In this document: piece by piece, positions 1-9,200 of the stretch
Position numbering within the stretch: the stretch's first letter is position 1
Layout: each line of letters opens with the position of its first letter
From: Acidobacteriota bacterium
GTDB lineage: Bacteria > Acidobacteriota > Vicinamibacteria > Vicinamibacterales > UBA2999
Assembly: GCA_020851565.1 (NCBI GenBank)
Contig: JADZCN010000079.1
Location: 1-34,551, forward strand
Length of the DNA: 34,551 nt
Reading direction: 5' to 3'
Translations under genes and position numbers: made by a program
Notes under the pieces: generated by a model
What the model was told of the DNA's origin: nothing
What the model saw: only the letters and a program-made list of their open reading frames with translations
Databases searched by the model: none

Positions 1-1361
1 GCCGCCGGAGCTTGACCGACCGCGTGGACGCCGTGCTCACGCACAAGGTAGGCGGCGCCCTCGCGTTTGCCGCCGTCATGATGGTGGTGTTCCAGGCGCT
101 CTTCAGCTGGTCCGAGCCGGCGATCGCCGCCATCGAGGAGGCCATCGCGGCCGTGCAGTCGTGGGTGGGCGCCGTCATGCCGCCGGGGCCGCTCACCAGC
201 CTCGTCATCGACGGCGTCATCGCCGGCGTGGGCAACGTGGTCGTGTTCGTCCCGCAGATCGCGCTGCTGTTCCTCTTCATCGGCCTGCTCGAGGACCTGG
301 GCTACCTCGCGCGGGCCGCGTTCGTCATCGACCGCGTGATGCGGGCCGTCGGCCTGCACGGCAAGGCCTTCGTGCCGATGCTGTCCGGTTTTTCCTGCGC
401 GGTGCCGGCCGTGATGGCGACGCGCACGCTCGAGAGCCGCACCGACCGCCTGCTGACCATGCTGGTCCTTCCACTGACGTCGTGCAGCGCCAGGCTCCCG
501 GTCTACGTGCTGGTGACGGCGACGGTGTTCCGCCCCGGCGCGAGCGTCGGGTTCCTCAGCGCCGGCGCGGTCGCGCTGTTCTCGATGTACGCCCTGTCAG
601 TGGTCGCGGCCCTCGTGGCGGCGGCGGTCCTTCGGCGTACGGTGCTCAAAGGGCCGGTGCCCGCGCTGGTCCTGGAGCTTCCGCCTTACCGGATGCCGGT
701 GGTGAGCGTGCTGCTCAGGGGCGTGTGGCAGCGCGTGAAGACGTTCCTGGTGGATGCCGGCACCGTGATCCTCGCGCTCACGATCGTGCTGTGGGCGCTG
801 CTCTCCTACCCGAAGAGCGATGCCGTGTCCGCGCAGGCCGACGCCGAGCGCGCGGCGGTCGCGACCGAGTCGCTCCCGGACGAGGCGCGCGAGACACGCC
901 TGGCCGAGATCGATAGCCGCGAGAGCGGCGCCCAGCTCCGCCACAGCGTGGCGGGGCGCATCGGGCACCTCATGGAGCCGGTCATCGCGCCGCTTGGCTT
1001 CGACTGGCGGATCGGGGTCGGCATCCTCGGCGCTTTCGCCGCGCGCGAGGTGTTCGTCGGCACGCTGGGTGTCGTCTTCGACATCTCCGACGCGGACGAG
1101 ACCAACGAGCCGCTGCGCGAGGTTCTCCGGGGCGCCACGTGGCCCGACGGCTCGACACTGATGACCCCGCTCGCCGGCATCTCGCTGATGGTGTTCTTCG
1201 TGCTCGCCTGCCAGTGCATGAGCACCGTGGCGGTCGTGAAGCGGGAGTCCGGCGGGTGGCGATGGCCGCTGTTCATGGTGGCCTACATGACGATCCTGGC
1301 CTACACCGCGTCGCTCCTCGTGTACCAGGTGGGCAGCCGGCTTGGATGGGGGCTCGGATGA
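1..1361 (+). CDS. feoB: Ferrous iron transporter FeoB, C-terminal membrane part (5' truncated by window edge)
   Basis: FeoB is the inner-membrane Fe(II) importer. About 452 residues are visible, starting at the first whole codon (position 3); the N-terminal GTPase domain lies outside the window. A TTG at position 12 is probably not the real start, because the frame stays open to the edge and the first residues (DRVDAVLTHKVGG) match the linker before the FeoB membrane domain. The first Gate domain carries GFSCAVPAVMATRTLES, the counterpart of the conserved Cys-Val-Pro-Ala segment, followed by LPLTSCSARLPVY, a FeoB signature. The second Gate half holds FAAREVFVGTLGVVF and the final helices include FFVLACQCMSTVAVVKRESG. 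Multiple hydrophobic helices are clear throughout. The gene ends in an ATGA overlap with the next small gene, so the two are probably translated together. I saw no frameshift or missing signature in the visible part. Confidence 0.93.
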   Translation, partial: RRSLTDRVDAVLTHKVGGALAFAAVMMVVFQALFSWSEPAIAAIEEAIAAVQSWVGAVMPPGPLTSLVIDGVIAGVGNVVVFVPQIALLFLFIGLLEDLGYLARAAFVIDRVMRAVGLHGKAFVPMLSGFSCAVPAVMATRTLESRTDRLLTMLVLPLTSCSARLPVYVLVTATVFRPGASVGFLSAGAVALFSMYALSVVAALVAAAVLRRTVLKGPVPALVLELPPYRMPVVSVLLRGVWQRVKTFLVDAGTVILALTIVLWALLSYPKSDAVSAQADAERAAVATESLPDEARETRLAEIDSRESGAQLRHSVAGRIGHLMEPVIAPLGFDWRIGVGILGAFAAREVFVGTLGVVFDISDADETNEPLREVLRGATWPDGSTLMTPLAGISLMVFFVLACQCMSTVAVVKRESGGWRWPLFMVAYMTILAYTASLLVYQVGSRLGWGLG

Positions 1362-1489
1362 CCTGGCAGGACGCCGGCGTGGTCCTGGTCGTCGGAGGCG
1401 CGGTCTACTACCTTGCGCGCAAGTTCTTCGGTCGTCCGAAACGGAAGGTGACCACCACCTTCGTGCCGCTCAAGAGTCTCAAGAAGTAG
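1358..1489 (+). CDS. Small single-span membrane protein coupled to feoB, cysteine-free
   Basis: This 43-residue protein starts at an ATG that overlaps the feoB stop (ATGA). Residues 7-20 (GVVLVVGGAVYYLA) form one membrane span, followed by a strongly basic tail (RKFFGRPKRK) and the C-terminus FVPLKSLKK. In size, position and layout it resembles the small FeoB-associated membrane proteins found after feoB in many bacteria. Those usually carry a cysteine-rich tail, whereas this one has no cysteine. By inference it could be a small accessory subunit of the Fe(II) transporter. Its reality rests on the stop/start overlap, the plausible topology and the intact frame. No function can be assigned from sequence alone. 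Confidence 0.7.
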   Translation: MTWQDAGVVLVVGGAVYYLARKFFGRPKRKVTTTFVPLKSLKK

Positions 1490-1608
1490 ACCGCCGGCCG
1501 CCTCCCGGGAGCGTGCAGACCTGCACGGACCTGCGCCTCACCCGGCGCCGTGACACTTGATGACTTGCCACCGGCGCCCAGGTGGCAGAAGATGCCCTCG
1601 CCGTATCG

Positions 1609-2898
1609 ATGAGCAGCCCCTCCCCCCGGCTGCGCGCGCTTGACGCTCTGCGCGGGCTGACCATTCTGTGGGTCGCGACCATGCACTTCGCGGCCGATGT
1701 CCGTGGCCTGCCCGGCGCCGAGGTCGGACCGCCCGCCCTGTGGGCCCGGCTCTCGACCGGCGATGTCTTCGGCACGCTCGGCGGCGCCGTGACCGGCATC
1801 CTGTTCCTGCCCGGGTTTCGCCTCGACCTCCTGCTGTTCGTGACGGGGCTGGTCCTGTCGCTCGGCCGGCCGCTTCCGGCCGTCCCGCTGCTGGCCCGGC
1901 GCGCGCGCGCCATCCTGCCCGGCTACTGGCTCGGCACCCTGGCCGTCGCGGCGGTGATCATGGCGTGTGCGGCCCTGCGTGCCGCGGTCCTGGGCACGCC
2001 GTTCGCCGATGAAGCGCAGTCGGGATCCCGGCTGGCCGGGAGCCCCTACCTGTTCGTCCCCGAGGATGTCGTCCGATCCGCGACGCTCGTCGGCCGCTTC
2101 CAGTCGCCCGCAAGCGTCCAGGTGGTCTCACCCTCGCTGTGGTACATCGCGCTCGTCGCCCAGTTCTACCTCGCGTACCCGCTGATGCGTTGGATGCTGG
2201 CACGCCTCGGCGCCGCCGGGTTTCTCGTGGCGTGCACGCTCGCAATGCTTGCGTGCCGGGCAGCGGTCCTGCACGGGGTGCCGATGGGGACATTCGACCC
2301 CGTCTCCGCGCTCACGTCCTTCCTGCCGTTCCACCTCGTATCTCCAGCCCTCGGCATGGTGGTCGCGCCCTGGTTGAAGGCTCGAGCGGAGGCCGGCGTG
2401 CGGACGCGGGGCGCGGGCATCCGGTTCGTCGGCGCGCTTGCTTTGTTGCTCGTGGCCGGCTGGATCAGCGCGGGGCACCTGCTGCCGGTCAACCTGACGC
2501 TGGCCGTGGGGCCCTCGCTCGCGGTGCCGCCGGCGATGGTGGGGCTGTGGCTCCTGGCCGGTGCATTGCCGGGAACCGTCCACCGCATGCTGGTCTGGGC
2601 GGGCGGCGTTTCGCTGGGCCTTCTCGTCGTGCAGGATGCGCTGCGTTTCGTGGTGGGTACGGCCCTCACACTCGGCGTTCCCCTCTCCGCGTGGATGTGG
2701 CCGGTGCTGCCGCTCTACCTGGCGGCGGCCCTCGGTCTGACGCGGCTGTGGTGGCCGGTCACGCAGGGCTTTGCCGACCTGATCTGGCCGGCGCCGGCCG
2801 GCCGTCCTGCGACCGCGGTCGCCTCGACCGCCAGCCGGGACTCATGGAGCGAGCGTAACCGGCCGGAGGAACCGACCGCATTACGATACCCATCATGA
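1609..2898 (+). CDS. Multi-span membrane acyltransferase (acyltransferase-3 / OatA-like family)
   Basis: The protein begins SPRLRALDALRGLTILW and continues into a first helix with a histidine (MHF), the usual opening of acyltransferase-3 proteins with their Arg-x-x-x-Leu-Asp-x-x-Arg-Gly signature. About ten hydrophobic helices follow. Near residue 175 the segment SLWYIALVAQFYLAYPL matches the family's second conserved block. Such enzymes transfer acyl groups to extracytoplasmic sugars or lipids; the substrate here is unknown. ATG at 1609 is chosen because homology starts right after it; a GTG at 1582 would add nine residues, and neither has a clear ribosome-binding site. The gene lies 119 bases after the small feoB-linked gene and overlaps the next gene by ATGA, indicating translational coupling to the GlcG-like protein. 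Confidence 0.8.
   Translation: MSSPSPRLRALDALRGLTILWVATMHFAADVRGLPGAEVGPPALWARLSTGDVFGTLGGAVTGILFLPGFRLDLLLFVTGLVLSLGRPLPAVPLLARRARAILPGYWLGTLAVAAVIMACAALRAAVLGTPFADEAQSGSRLAGSPYLFVPEDVVRSATLVGRFQSPASVQVVSPSLWYIALVAQFYLAYPLMRWMLARLGAAGFLVACTLAMLACRAAVLHGVPMGTFDPVSALTSFLPFHLVSPALGMVVAPWLKARAEAGVRTRGAGIRFVGALALLLVAGWISAGHLLPVNLTLAVGPSLAVPPAMVGLWLLAGALPGTVHRMLVWAGGVSLGLLVVQDALRFVVGTALTLGVPLSAWMWPVLPLYLAAALGLTRLWWPVTQGFADLIWPAPAGRPATAVASTASRDSWSERNRPEEPTALRYPS
2882..2887 (+). promoter_or_regulatory. Possible -10 box (TACGAT) 7 nt before the GlcG-like start
   Basis: TACGAT fits the TAnnnT -10 pattern and ends 7 nt before the ATG at 2895. This is the spacing expected if transcription begins at the start codon. 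It lies inside the end of the acyltransferase gene, so it would be an internal promoter. No convincing -35 element is visible. Confidence 0.3.
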
Positions 2899-3314
2899 AG
2901 ACCCTGACGCTGGCCGACCGGAAGATCATCACGCTCGAAGGCGCCAAGCGCATCCTCGCCGCGGCCGAGGCCGAGGCGCGGAAGAACAACTGGAACGTCG
3001 CCATCGCCGTGGTAGACGAGTCGGGCAACCTCATCGCGTTCCAGAAGCTGGACGACACGCAGGTGGGCAGCATCGACATCGCCATCGGCAAGGCACGGAC
3101 GGCGGCGCGGATGAAGCGCCCGACCAAGGCGCTCGAAGACGCCGTCGCCGGCGGGCGCACCGTGATGCTGGCCGTCGAGGGCATCGTCCCGCTCGAGGGT
3201 GGCGTGCCGGTGACCGTGGACGGCCGCATCATCGGCGCCGTGGGCGTGAGCGGCGTCACCTCGCAGCAGGACGCGCAGGTGGCGTCCGCCGGCGTCGCCG
3301 CGCTGGGCAAGTAA
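2895..3314 (+). CDS. GlcG/HbpS-family (DUF336) heme-binding-like protein
   Basis: This 139-residue protein has the full length and pattern of the GlcG/HbpS family. The pattern runs LEGAKRILAAAEAEARKNN, then NVAIAVVDESGNLIAFQKLD, then a helix with KARTAARMKRPT, and finally GGVPVTVDGRIIGAVGVSG near residues 100-119. There is no signal peptide. Some family members bind or degrade heme and others sit in glycolate or diol operons, but many have no known role. Iron or heme handling would fit its position between feoB and a TonB-dependent receptor, although that is inference from context only. The start codon overlaps the acyltransferase stop (ATGA). The C-terminal VTSQQDAQVASAGVAAL is typical for the family. 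Confidence 0.88.
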   Translation: MKTLTLADRKIITLEGAKRILAAAEAEARKNNWNVAIAVVDESGNLIAFQKLDDTQVGSIDIAIGKARTAARMKRPTKALEDAVAGGRTVMLAVEGIVPLEGGVPVTVDGRIIGAVGVSGVTSQQDAQVASAGVAALGK

Positions 3315-3343
3315 GGCTGCGACAATTCACCGCATCGCAACGG

Positions 3344-3370
3344 CCCCGCGCAGTCACTAGACTCGCGGGG
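3344..3370. promoter_or_regulatory. Long interrupted palindrome directly before the TonB receptor start
   Basis: Arms CCCCGCG (3344-3350) and CGCGGGG (3364-3370) enclose a second inverted pair, AGTC (3352-3355) and GACT (3360-3363), around an ACTA centre. Only C3351 is unpaired. The right arm ends two bases before the ATG at 3373. In RNA it would be a stable 11-bp hairpin holding the only Shine-Dalgarno-like purines (GGGG); in DNA it would be a large operator. It could also terminate the upstream transcript, but there is no T-run. Confidence 0.6.
3358..3363 (+). promoter_or_regulatory. Possible -10 box (TAGACT) 9 nt before the TonB receptor start
   Basis: TAGACT ends 9 nt before the ATG at 3373 and lies within the palindrome at 3344-3370. 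The same hexamer occurs at nearly the same distance before three other genes in the window (12329 on +, 15416 and 17324 on -). No matching -35 is evident. Confidence 0.35.
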
Positions 3371-3372
3371 TC

Positions 3373-6186
3373 ATGTGGCGCCTTGTCCTCATCCTGGCCG
3401 CCGGCCTCTGGGTGGCCCTGCCGGCCCATGCCCAGGAGGCCATCAACTACGCGAGCATCAGCGGCCGCGTGACCGACCCGCAGGGGGCCGCCGTCGCGGG
3501 CGCCACGGTCACGACGCGGCACCTCGACACCGGGGTCACGGCCGCGATCGTGTCAGACGAGGCGGGGCGGTTCCGCTTCCCCTACCTGCGCGTCGGGCCT
3601 TACGAGGTTGTCGTGACCCGGCCAGGCTTCATGCCCTCGACGCGACGGTTCGGGGTCACGATCGGCGGAGCCTACGAGATTCCCTTCGAGCTCGCCCTCG
3701 AGGGCGTCGAGGCAGCCGTCACGGTCAGCGCGGAGGCGCCCGTCCTCGAGTCGGCGCGCAGCCAGATTGCCGCCACGGTGCCCGAACAGGAGGTTCGCCA
3801 CCTGCCGCTCAATGGGCGCAACTTCCTCGACGTCGCGCTCCTGGCACCCGGCGTGGCGCCGCCGAACATCAACAGCACGCAGCTCTTCGCCGAGACGTCT
3901 GCGGTGCCCGGCGTCGGCCTCTCGGTGGGCAGCCAGCGGAACCTCTCGAACAGCTTCATCGTGGACGGCCTCTCGGCCAACGACGATGCGGCGGGGCTGA
4001 GCGGCGTGCCGTACGGTGTGGATGCCGTCGAGCAGTTCCAGGTGGTCACGTCGGGCGGCCAGGCCGAGCTCGGGCGCGCGCTGGGCGGCTACGTGAACGT
4101 GGCGACGCGCAGCGGCACGAACGACCTGCGGGGCACCGTCTACGGCTTCTTCCGCGACGACCGGTTCAACGCGGCCAACGCACTGTCGGGCACGACGCTG
4201 CCCATGTCGCAGAAGCAGTACGGCGCCAGCCTCGGCGGGCCCATCGCGCGCGGGCGGACGTTCTATTTCGCGAACGCCGAGCACCGGTTGCTCGACCAGT
4301 CGGGCCTCGCGACGATCAGCCCGGCCAACGTGCAGGCCATCAACGCGCGCCTGGCCGCCACGGGTTACCGGGGCGCTCCCGTCACCACCGGCCTCTACCA
4401 GAGCCCGGTGGAGGCGGTCATAGCGCTCGGTAAGATCGATCACGCCTTCAGCGGGCGTGATCAGCTCAGCGTCCGCTACAGCCTGTACGACGTGTACTCC
4501 GAGAACTCGCGCGGCGCGGGCGGGCTGAGCGCGCCATCGGCTTCGGCGGGGCTCGACAACCGTGACCAGGCGATTGCCTTCGGCAACACCCTGACCATCG
4601 GATCGCGCACGGTCAACGAGACGCGCGTGCAGTTCACGCACGGCGACCTCCGGGCGCTGCCCACCGATCCGCTCGGCCCGGCGGTCAGCATTGCCGGCGT
4701 CGCGTCGTTCGGCACGTTCCCCTCGAGCCCCCAGGGCCGGCGGAACCGGATGTTCCAGGCCGTCAACACGATCTCGCAGCAGCGCGGCGGCCATGCGCTC
4801 AGGGCCGGCCTTGACGTCATCTACAACGACGACCGCATCACGTTCCCCCGTGCGGTTCGCGGGTCGTACGCCTTCTCGTCCCTGGCCAACTTCCTGAACG
4901 GCGCCTACAACAACGCCGGCTTCACCCAGACCTTTGGCGAGACGGCCGTCGATCAGGGCAACGCCAACGTCGGGCTCTTCGTGCAGGACGAGTGGAGCGC
5001 CACGCCCACGCTGACGCTGAACCTCGGCCTGCGCTACGACCTCCAGTTCCTCGACACGATCGACACGGACACGAACAACGTGGCGCCGCGCGCCGGCTTC
5101 GCGTGGACGCCGTTCGAATCGCGCCGCCTGGTCGTGCGGGGCAGCGCCGGCCTCTACTTCGACCGCGTGCCGCTGCGCGCGCTCGCCAATGCGTTGCTGT
5201 CGGCCGGGAACACGACGGACCTCTCGAACCTCCGCCAGGTCGGCATCAGCCTGTCACCGGGGCAGGCGGGGGCCCCCGTATTCCCGGACATCCTGCCCGC
5301 ACCCGTGCCCTCCGTGACACTGGTGAGCCTCTCCACCATGCAGCGCGACCTGCAGAACGCCTACTCGCGCCAGGCAAGCCTCGAGGTCGAGCAGCAGGTC
5401 GGCCTCGGGACGATGAGCGTGGGCTACTCGTACCTGCGTGGCCAGGGCCTGCTGATGGCGATCAACCAGAACGTGCCGTCGTGCCTGCCCTCGGGAACGA
5501 ACAACGGCTGCCGGCCCATATCCGCCTACGCCAACGACAGCCGGTACTCATCGGCTGGCGAGTCCAGCTACCATGCGCTGCTCGTCTCGTTCAGCCAGCG
5601 GCCCTCCTCGTGGGGCTACTACCGGGCCAGTTACACCCTGTCGAAGGCGATGAACAACGTCGGCGAGTTCTTCTTCAGCGGGCCGATCGACCCGTTCGAC
5701 CTCTCGAAGGACTGGAGCCGGGCCGACAACGACCGGCGGCACCTGTTCGTGCTGTCTGGCGGCGTCAACACGCCGATGTCGCCTGCGACCACGACGTGGG
5801 AGCGGTTCACGCACGGCTTCCAGGTGAGCACGATGCTGCAGGCCTATTCGGCCCCGCCCTTCAACATCACGTCGGGCGTGACCACCATCCAGGGGACGGC
5901 GGGCCGACCCGTACTGAACGGCGAGTTCATCCCTCGCAATGCCGGCGTGGGCGACGAGTTCCTGAGCGTGGGCCTCCGCCTGAGCCGGGCATTCCGGCTG
6001 GGGAGCGTCACCCAGCTCGAGGCCATCGCGGAGGTGTTCAACCTCACGAACGCCGTGAACGAGGTCGCCCGCAACACGAACTTCGGCACCGGCGCCTATC
6101 CGACGAGCCCCTCGGCTTCCTTCAACCAGGTGACGGCGGTGGGTGATCCGCGCAGCTGGCAGTTTGCGCTGCGCGTGCGGTTCTGA
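3373..6186 (+). CDS. TonB-dependent receptor with carboxypeptidase-regulatory-like N-terminal domain (Oar-type)
   Basis: This 937-residue outer-membrane protein starts with a Sec signal peptide (WRLVLILAAGLWVALPAHA, cleavage near residue 21). Residues about 26-105 form a carboxypeptidase-regulatory-like Ig-fold domain (SISGRVTDPQGAAVAGATV, FRFPYLRVGPYEVVVTRPGF). A plug domain follows (about 115-235), including LPLNGRNFLDVALLAPGV and NNSFIVDGL-type sequence, then a long beta-barrel with typical alternating strands ending in the aromatic C-terminus FALRVRF. No TonB box stands out. Proteins of this architecture are amplified in Acidobacteriota and are thought to import glycans or peptides; the ligand cannot be told here. 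The N-terminal domain and the neighbouring peptidases fit organic-nutrient uptake, but the gene also follows iron-related genes. It is convergent with the penicillin-binding protein gene downstream. Confidence 0.93.
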   Translation: MWRLVLILAAGLWVALPAHAQEAINYASISGRVTDPQGAAVAGATVTTRHLDTGVTAAIVSDEAGRFRFPYLRVGPYEVVVTRPGFMPSTRRFGVTIGGAYEIPFELALEGVEAAVTVSAEAPVLESARSQIAATVPEQEVRHLPLNGRNFLDVALLAPGVAPPNINSTQLFAETSAVPGVGLSVGSQRNLSNSFIVDGLSANDDAAGLSGVPYGVDAVEQFQVVTSGGQAELGRALGGYVNVATRSGTNDLRGTVYGFFRDDRFNAANALSGTTLPMSQKQYGASLGGPIARGRTFYFANAEHRLLDQSGLATISPANVQAINARLAATGYRGAPVTTGLYQSPVEAVIALGKIDHAFSGRDQLSVRYSLYDVYSENSRGAGGLSAPSASAGLDNRDQAIAFGNTLTIGSRTVNETRVQFTHGDLRALPTDPLGPAVSIAGVASFGTFPSSPQGRRNRMFQAVNTISQQRGGHALRAGLDVIYNDDRITFPRAVRGSYAFSSLANFLNGAYNNAGFTQTFGETAVDQGNANVGLFVQDEWSATPTLTLNLGLRYDLQFLDTIDTDTNNVAPRAGFAWTPFESRRLVVRGSAGLYFDRVPLRALANALLSAGNTTDLSNLRQVGISLSPGQAGAPVFPDILPAPVPSVTLVSLSTMQRDLQNAYSRQASLEVEQQVGLGTMSVGYSYLRGQGLLMAINQNVPSCLPSGTNNGCRPISAYANDSRYSSAGESSYHALLVSFSQRPSSWGYYRASYTLSKAMNNVGEFFFSGPIDPFDLSKDWSRADNDRRHLFVLSGGVNTPMSPATTTWERFTHGFQVSTMLQAYSAPPFNITSGVTTIQGTAGRPVLNGEFIPRNAGVGDEFLSVGLRLSRAFRLGSVTQLEAIAEVFNLTNAVNEVARNTNFGTGAYPTSPSASFNQVTAVGDPRSWQFALRVRF

Positions 6187-6280
6187 CGGCGGCCCGGTGC
6201 AGTCGCGTCGACCGTTCGGGCCCGGTGCCCGCACGGCTCTGCGCCGCGGCCGGACCGGCATGCCAAGGCTCGAAGGCTCG

Positions 6281-9200
6281 TCAGGTCACGAAGAGCGGCA
6301 TCAGCGCCGGCAGCATCTCCTTGAGCAGCTGTACCGGCAGCGCGCTGGTGAAGTCGTAGCGGCCCGCCTCCGCGCCGGGCACGAACGCGACAAGCGTGCC
6401 GAAATGCCTGTCCCCGATCGTGAAGGCGAACGTGGCCGTGCGGTTCACCACGCGCGCGCGCCGGCCGTCGGGCCCGCTCGTGATGAATCGGTTGTCGCCC
6501 GTGCCCGTCTTGCCGCCGATCGCCAGCGCCGTCCCGTCCGGCAGGGTGATCCCGCCCGCCAGACGCCGGCCCGTGCCGTGTTCGACGACGCCGACCAGCT
6601 CGCGCCGGAGCGCGGCTGCGACGGCGCGCGAGAGCACGCGTGCGCCCTCGGGCCTCGCGCGTGTCAGCCGCGTGTCGTAGGGCGAGCCCTCGCCGAATTG
6701 CACCTCGACGATGCGCACCGCCGGCAGGCGGAGGCCGTCGTTCTGGATGATGCCCAGCAGCTCGGAGAGAGCCGCGGGGTTGTCGCCGGAGCTCCCAATC
6801 GCCGTTGCGTAAGAGGGCACGAGCGACGCGAACGGATACCCCTGGCGCTGCCACGATTCGTGGATCCGGCCGAATGCCGCTTCCTCCAGCAGCATCGCCA
6901 CCGCGCGCTGCCGGGCGCCCGCGCTCGACGTCCTGAACAGCCACTGGTAGGCTTCCTGGCGCTCGGCCGCGCTCGCCTCGATCGCCTCGGAGAGGCTGGC
7001 CCCATGACGCTGGTGGAGAAACCGCACCAGCCAGAGCTCCAGCGGGTGCACGCGCGCCAGGTGGCCCAGATCCTGCCAGTTCCACCGGGCAGGATCGGAC
7101 CGGGCAAAGAGAGCATGCACGCGTGCCGCACTCAGGGCCCGGCCCTTCGCGTGGGAGCGCAGGAAGGCCTCGAGTGCCTCCACCCTGGCTTCTGGCCTGA
7201 CGGCGCGGAAGATCGCGGCGAGGCGCGCGGGGTTGCCGGCCGCGCGACGGCCGAGCACCGCCAGCGCCTCGTCCGGCGTGGAACCGCCATGCTGCTGGTG
7301 GAACCGGCGCAGGAACTCACGCCCCTCTCGATCCGCGAAGCGGGCCAGGTAAGCGGGACGTGCCGGGTGTGCGGGATCCAGGAGCACACCTGCCCACTCA
7401 GGGTTCTCGAACGTGTAATGCGCGACCAGGTCGCGCATCAGGCGGATGAACACGAGGTTGACCGAATCGCGGAGCGCCTGGCGCACCGTCAGCGTCGCCC
7501 CGTCGTGCCTGCGGTCGAAGTTGTTGAAGCGGTGCACGCCGCCGCCCGTGAAGAACGACTCGGCCGGGCTGGCGGAGTAGCGCCGGTCCAGTGCTGCGTC
7601 GATCATCGGAGCCAGGCCACGGTCACCGGCCCTGGCGAGATAGCTCACGGCCCACGCGCGCAGGCGATCCCGCGCGTGGATGCGCTCGGCCCGGAGCGCC
7701 TCGGTAGACATGCCCGCGTACTTCGCGTGCAACTGCTCGACGATCTCGAGGTAGGTCACCAGCGTCCGCAGCTTGGCCGTGGAGCCCAGCTCGAGGCGCG
7801 TGCCCTCGTTGATGCTGAGCGGCTGATCGTAGTTGTCCGCCTGCACCCGCAGCAGGTTCCCGTCGTCACCGCGCTCGTAGAGCGTGAGGCTGTAGATGAC
7901 CCGCTCGGGGCCGGCCGTCCCGAGAAGCCGGGAGCCGGTGAGCCCGGCCTTGCGGGCCGCCGCGGGATCGGTGGCCTCGCGCAGCGCGCGTGACACCGCG
8001 GCACTCACGGACCCGTCGAGCGTCGCGCGCACCGTGACGTCCAGCCGATCCAGATCGTAGGTGCTCGACACTCCCAGCGTCGATGCCAGTTCCAACCGGA
8101 CGCCGTCCACGCCCTTGCGCTCGGCAAACGACGGCGCCGGCAGGAGCACGCGCGCCCGCGGTTCGAGGCGGGTGGCGAGTGCGGCATCACCGAGCGCCGC
8201 AGGGATGATGCCGGCCCCCGACAGGAGGCGCAGGTAGCTGTCCACGCGCGCGTTCAGGGCGTCGGGGTCCCGGACCAGATACGTCGTGGGCTGCCGCGCC
8301 GCCAGGAGCAGGCTGAGCGCCTGCCGGTAGGCCCGCGCACGGGCCTCGAGCATCGGGTCGCTCGTTCCAGTGGCCGCCGCGCCGGCCAGCAGCCGGTTCA
8401 CCTCGTCCACCTCCGAGCCGTACCAGGCCCACAGGCCGTCGGCCAGGCCGGTCACCTCGCCGTACCCGGCGATGGCCCCGAGCGGCAGGGCATTGACGTA
8501 GTCGCGCACGATGAGATGTCGTGCCGCCAGCGTCTCTTCTCCCTGCCGGTAGGCGCGCAAGGACGCGGAGAGCATCTGGCGGCCCTTCTCGACCATCGAG
8601 CTGGTCCGTCCCTCGGGGGAGTGACGCACCTTCTCCAGCTGTGTGGCCAGTGTGCTGCCGCCGCTCATCGGGTGCCCCGGATCCAGCAGCCGACGCGTGA
8701 CGTCCAGCACCGCGTTGGCCAGGCGCGGGTACTCGATGGCCGGGTTCCGCCGCGTCATGCGCGTCTGCAGCAGCTCGCGGTTCTCCGCGAACAGCAGCGA
8801 CTCGACGATGACGGGCGGGATGTCCTCGAAGTGGGCGTAGATTCGCCCGGGGTGCCGAGCGACGTAGAGCGGGCGGTTGTTGCGGTCCAGCACCTGCAGC
8901 CCCGCCTGGCCCTTCTCGGCGTAAATGGGGAACAGGCCTCCGTCGACCACGGCCTCTGCGGTTGGGGACCAGCGGGCCTGGTGCGCCACCTTGAATCCCT
9001 GCCCCTGCAGGCGATGAACGAACTGAGGCTGGCGGGTGTAGCCAAGCCGGACGTCGTAGGGGCCGTCAGTGGGATAGCGAACGGACGGGCTGGGGCCAGG
9101 CCCCACCGGGTAGGCGATGCGGCGTCCCGCCGCGGCCAGCAGCCCGGACTGCAGCCAGGAGGTCTGGACCTCGATGGCGACCAGCCAGATGAAGACCAGC

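Noticed and set aside
12..14. TTG at position 12 as the start of the first gene
   Set aside because: The frame is open to the window edge and the sequence begins in the middle of FeoB, so it is an internal codon of a truncated gene.
6217..6231. CGGGC-N5-GCCCG hairpin between the TonB receptor and penicillin-binding protein genes
   Set aside because: It is a five-base stem without a T-run, expected by chance in sequence this GC-rich; not listed as a terminator.
6143..7993. A 616-codon open frame on the + strand opposite the penicillin-binding protein gene
   Set aside because: It starts inside the TonB receptor end and is antisense to conserved transpeptidase motifs; no motif of its own.
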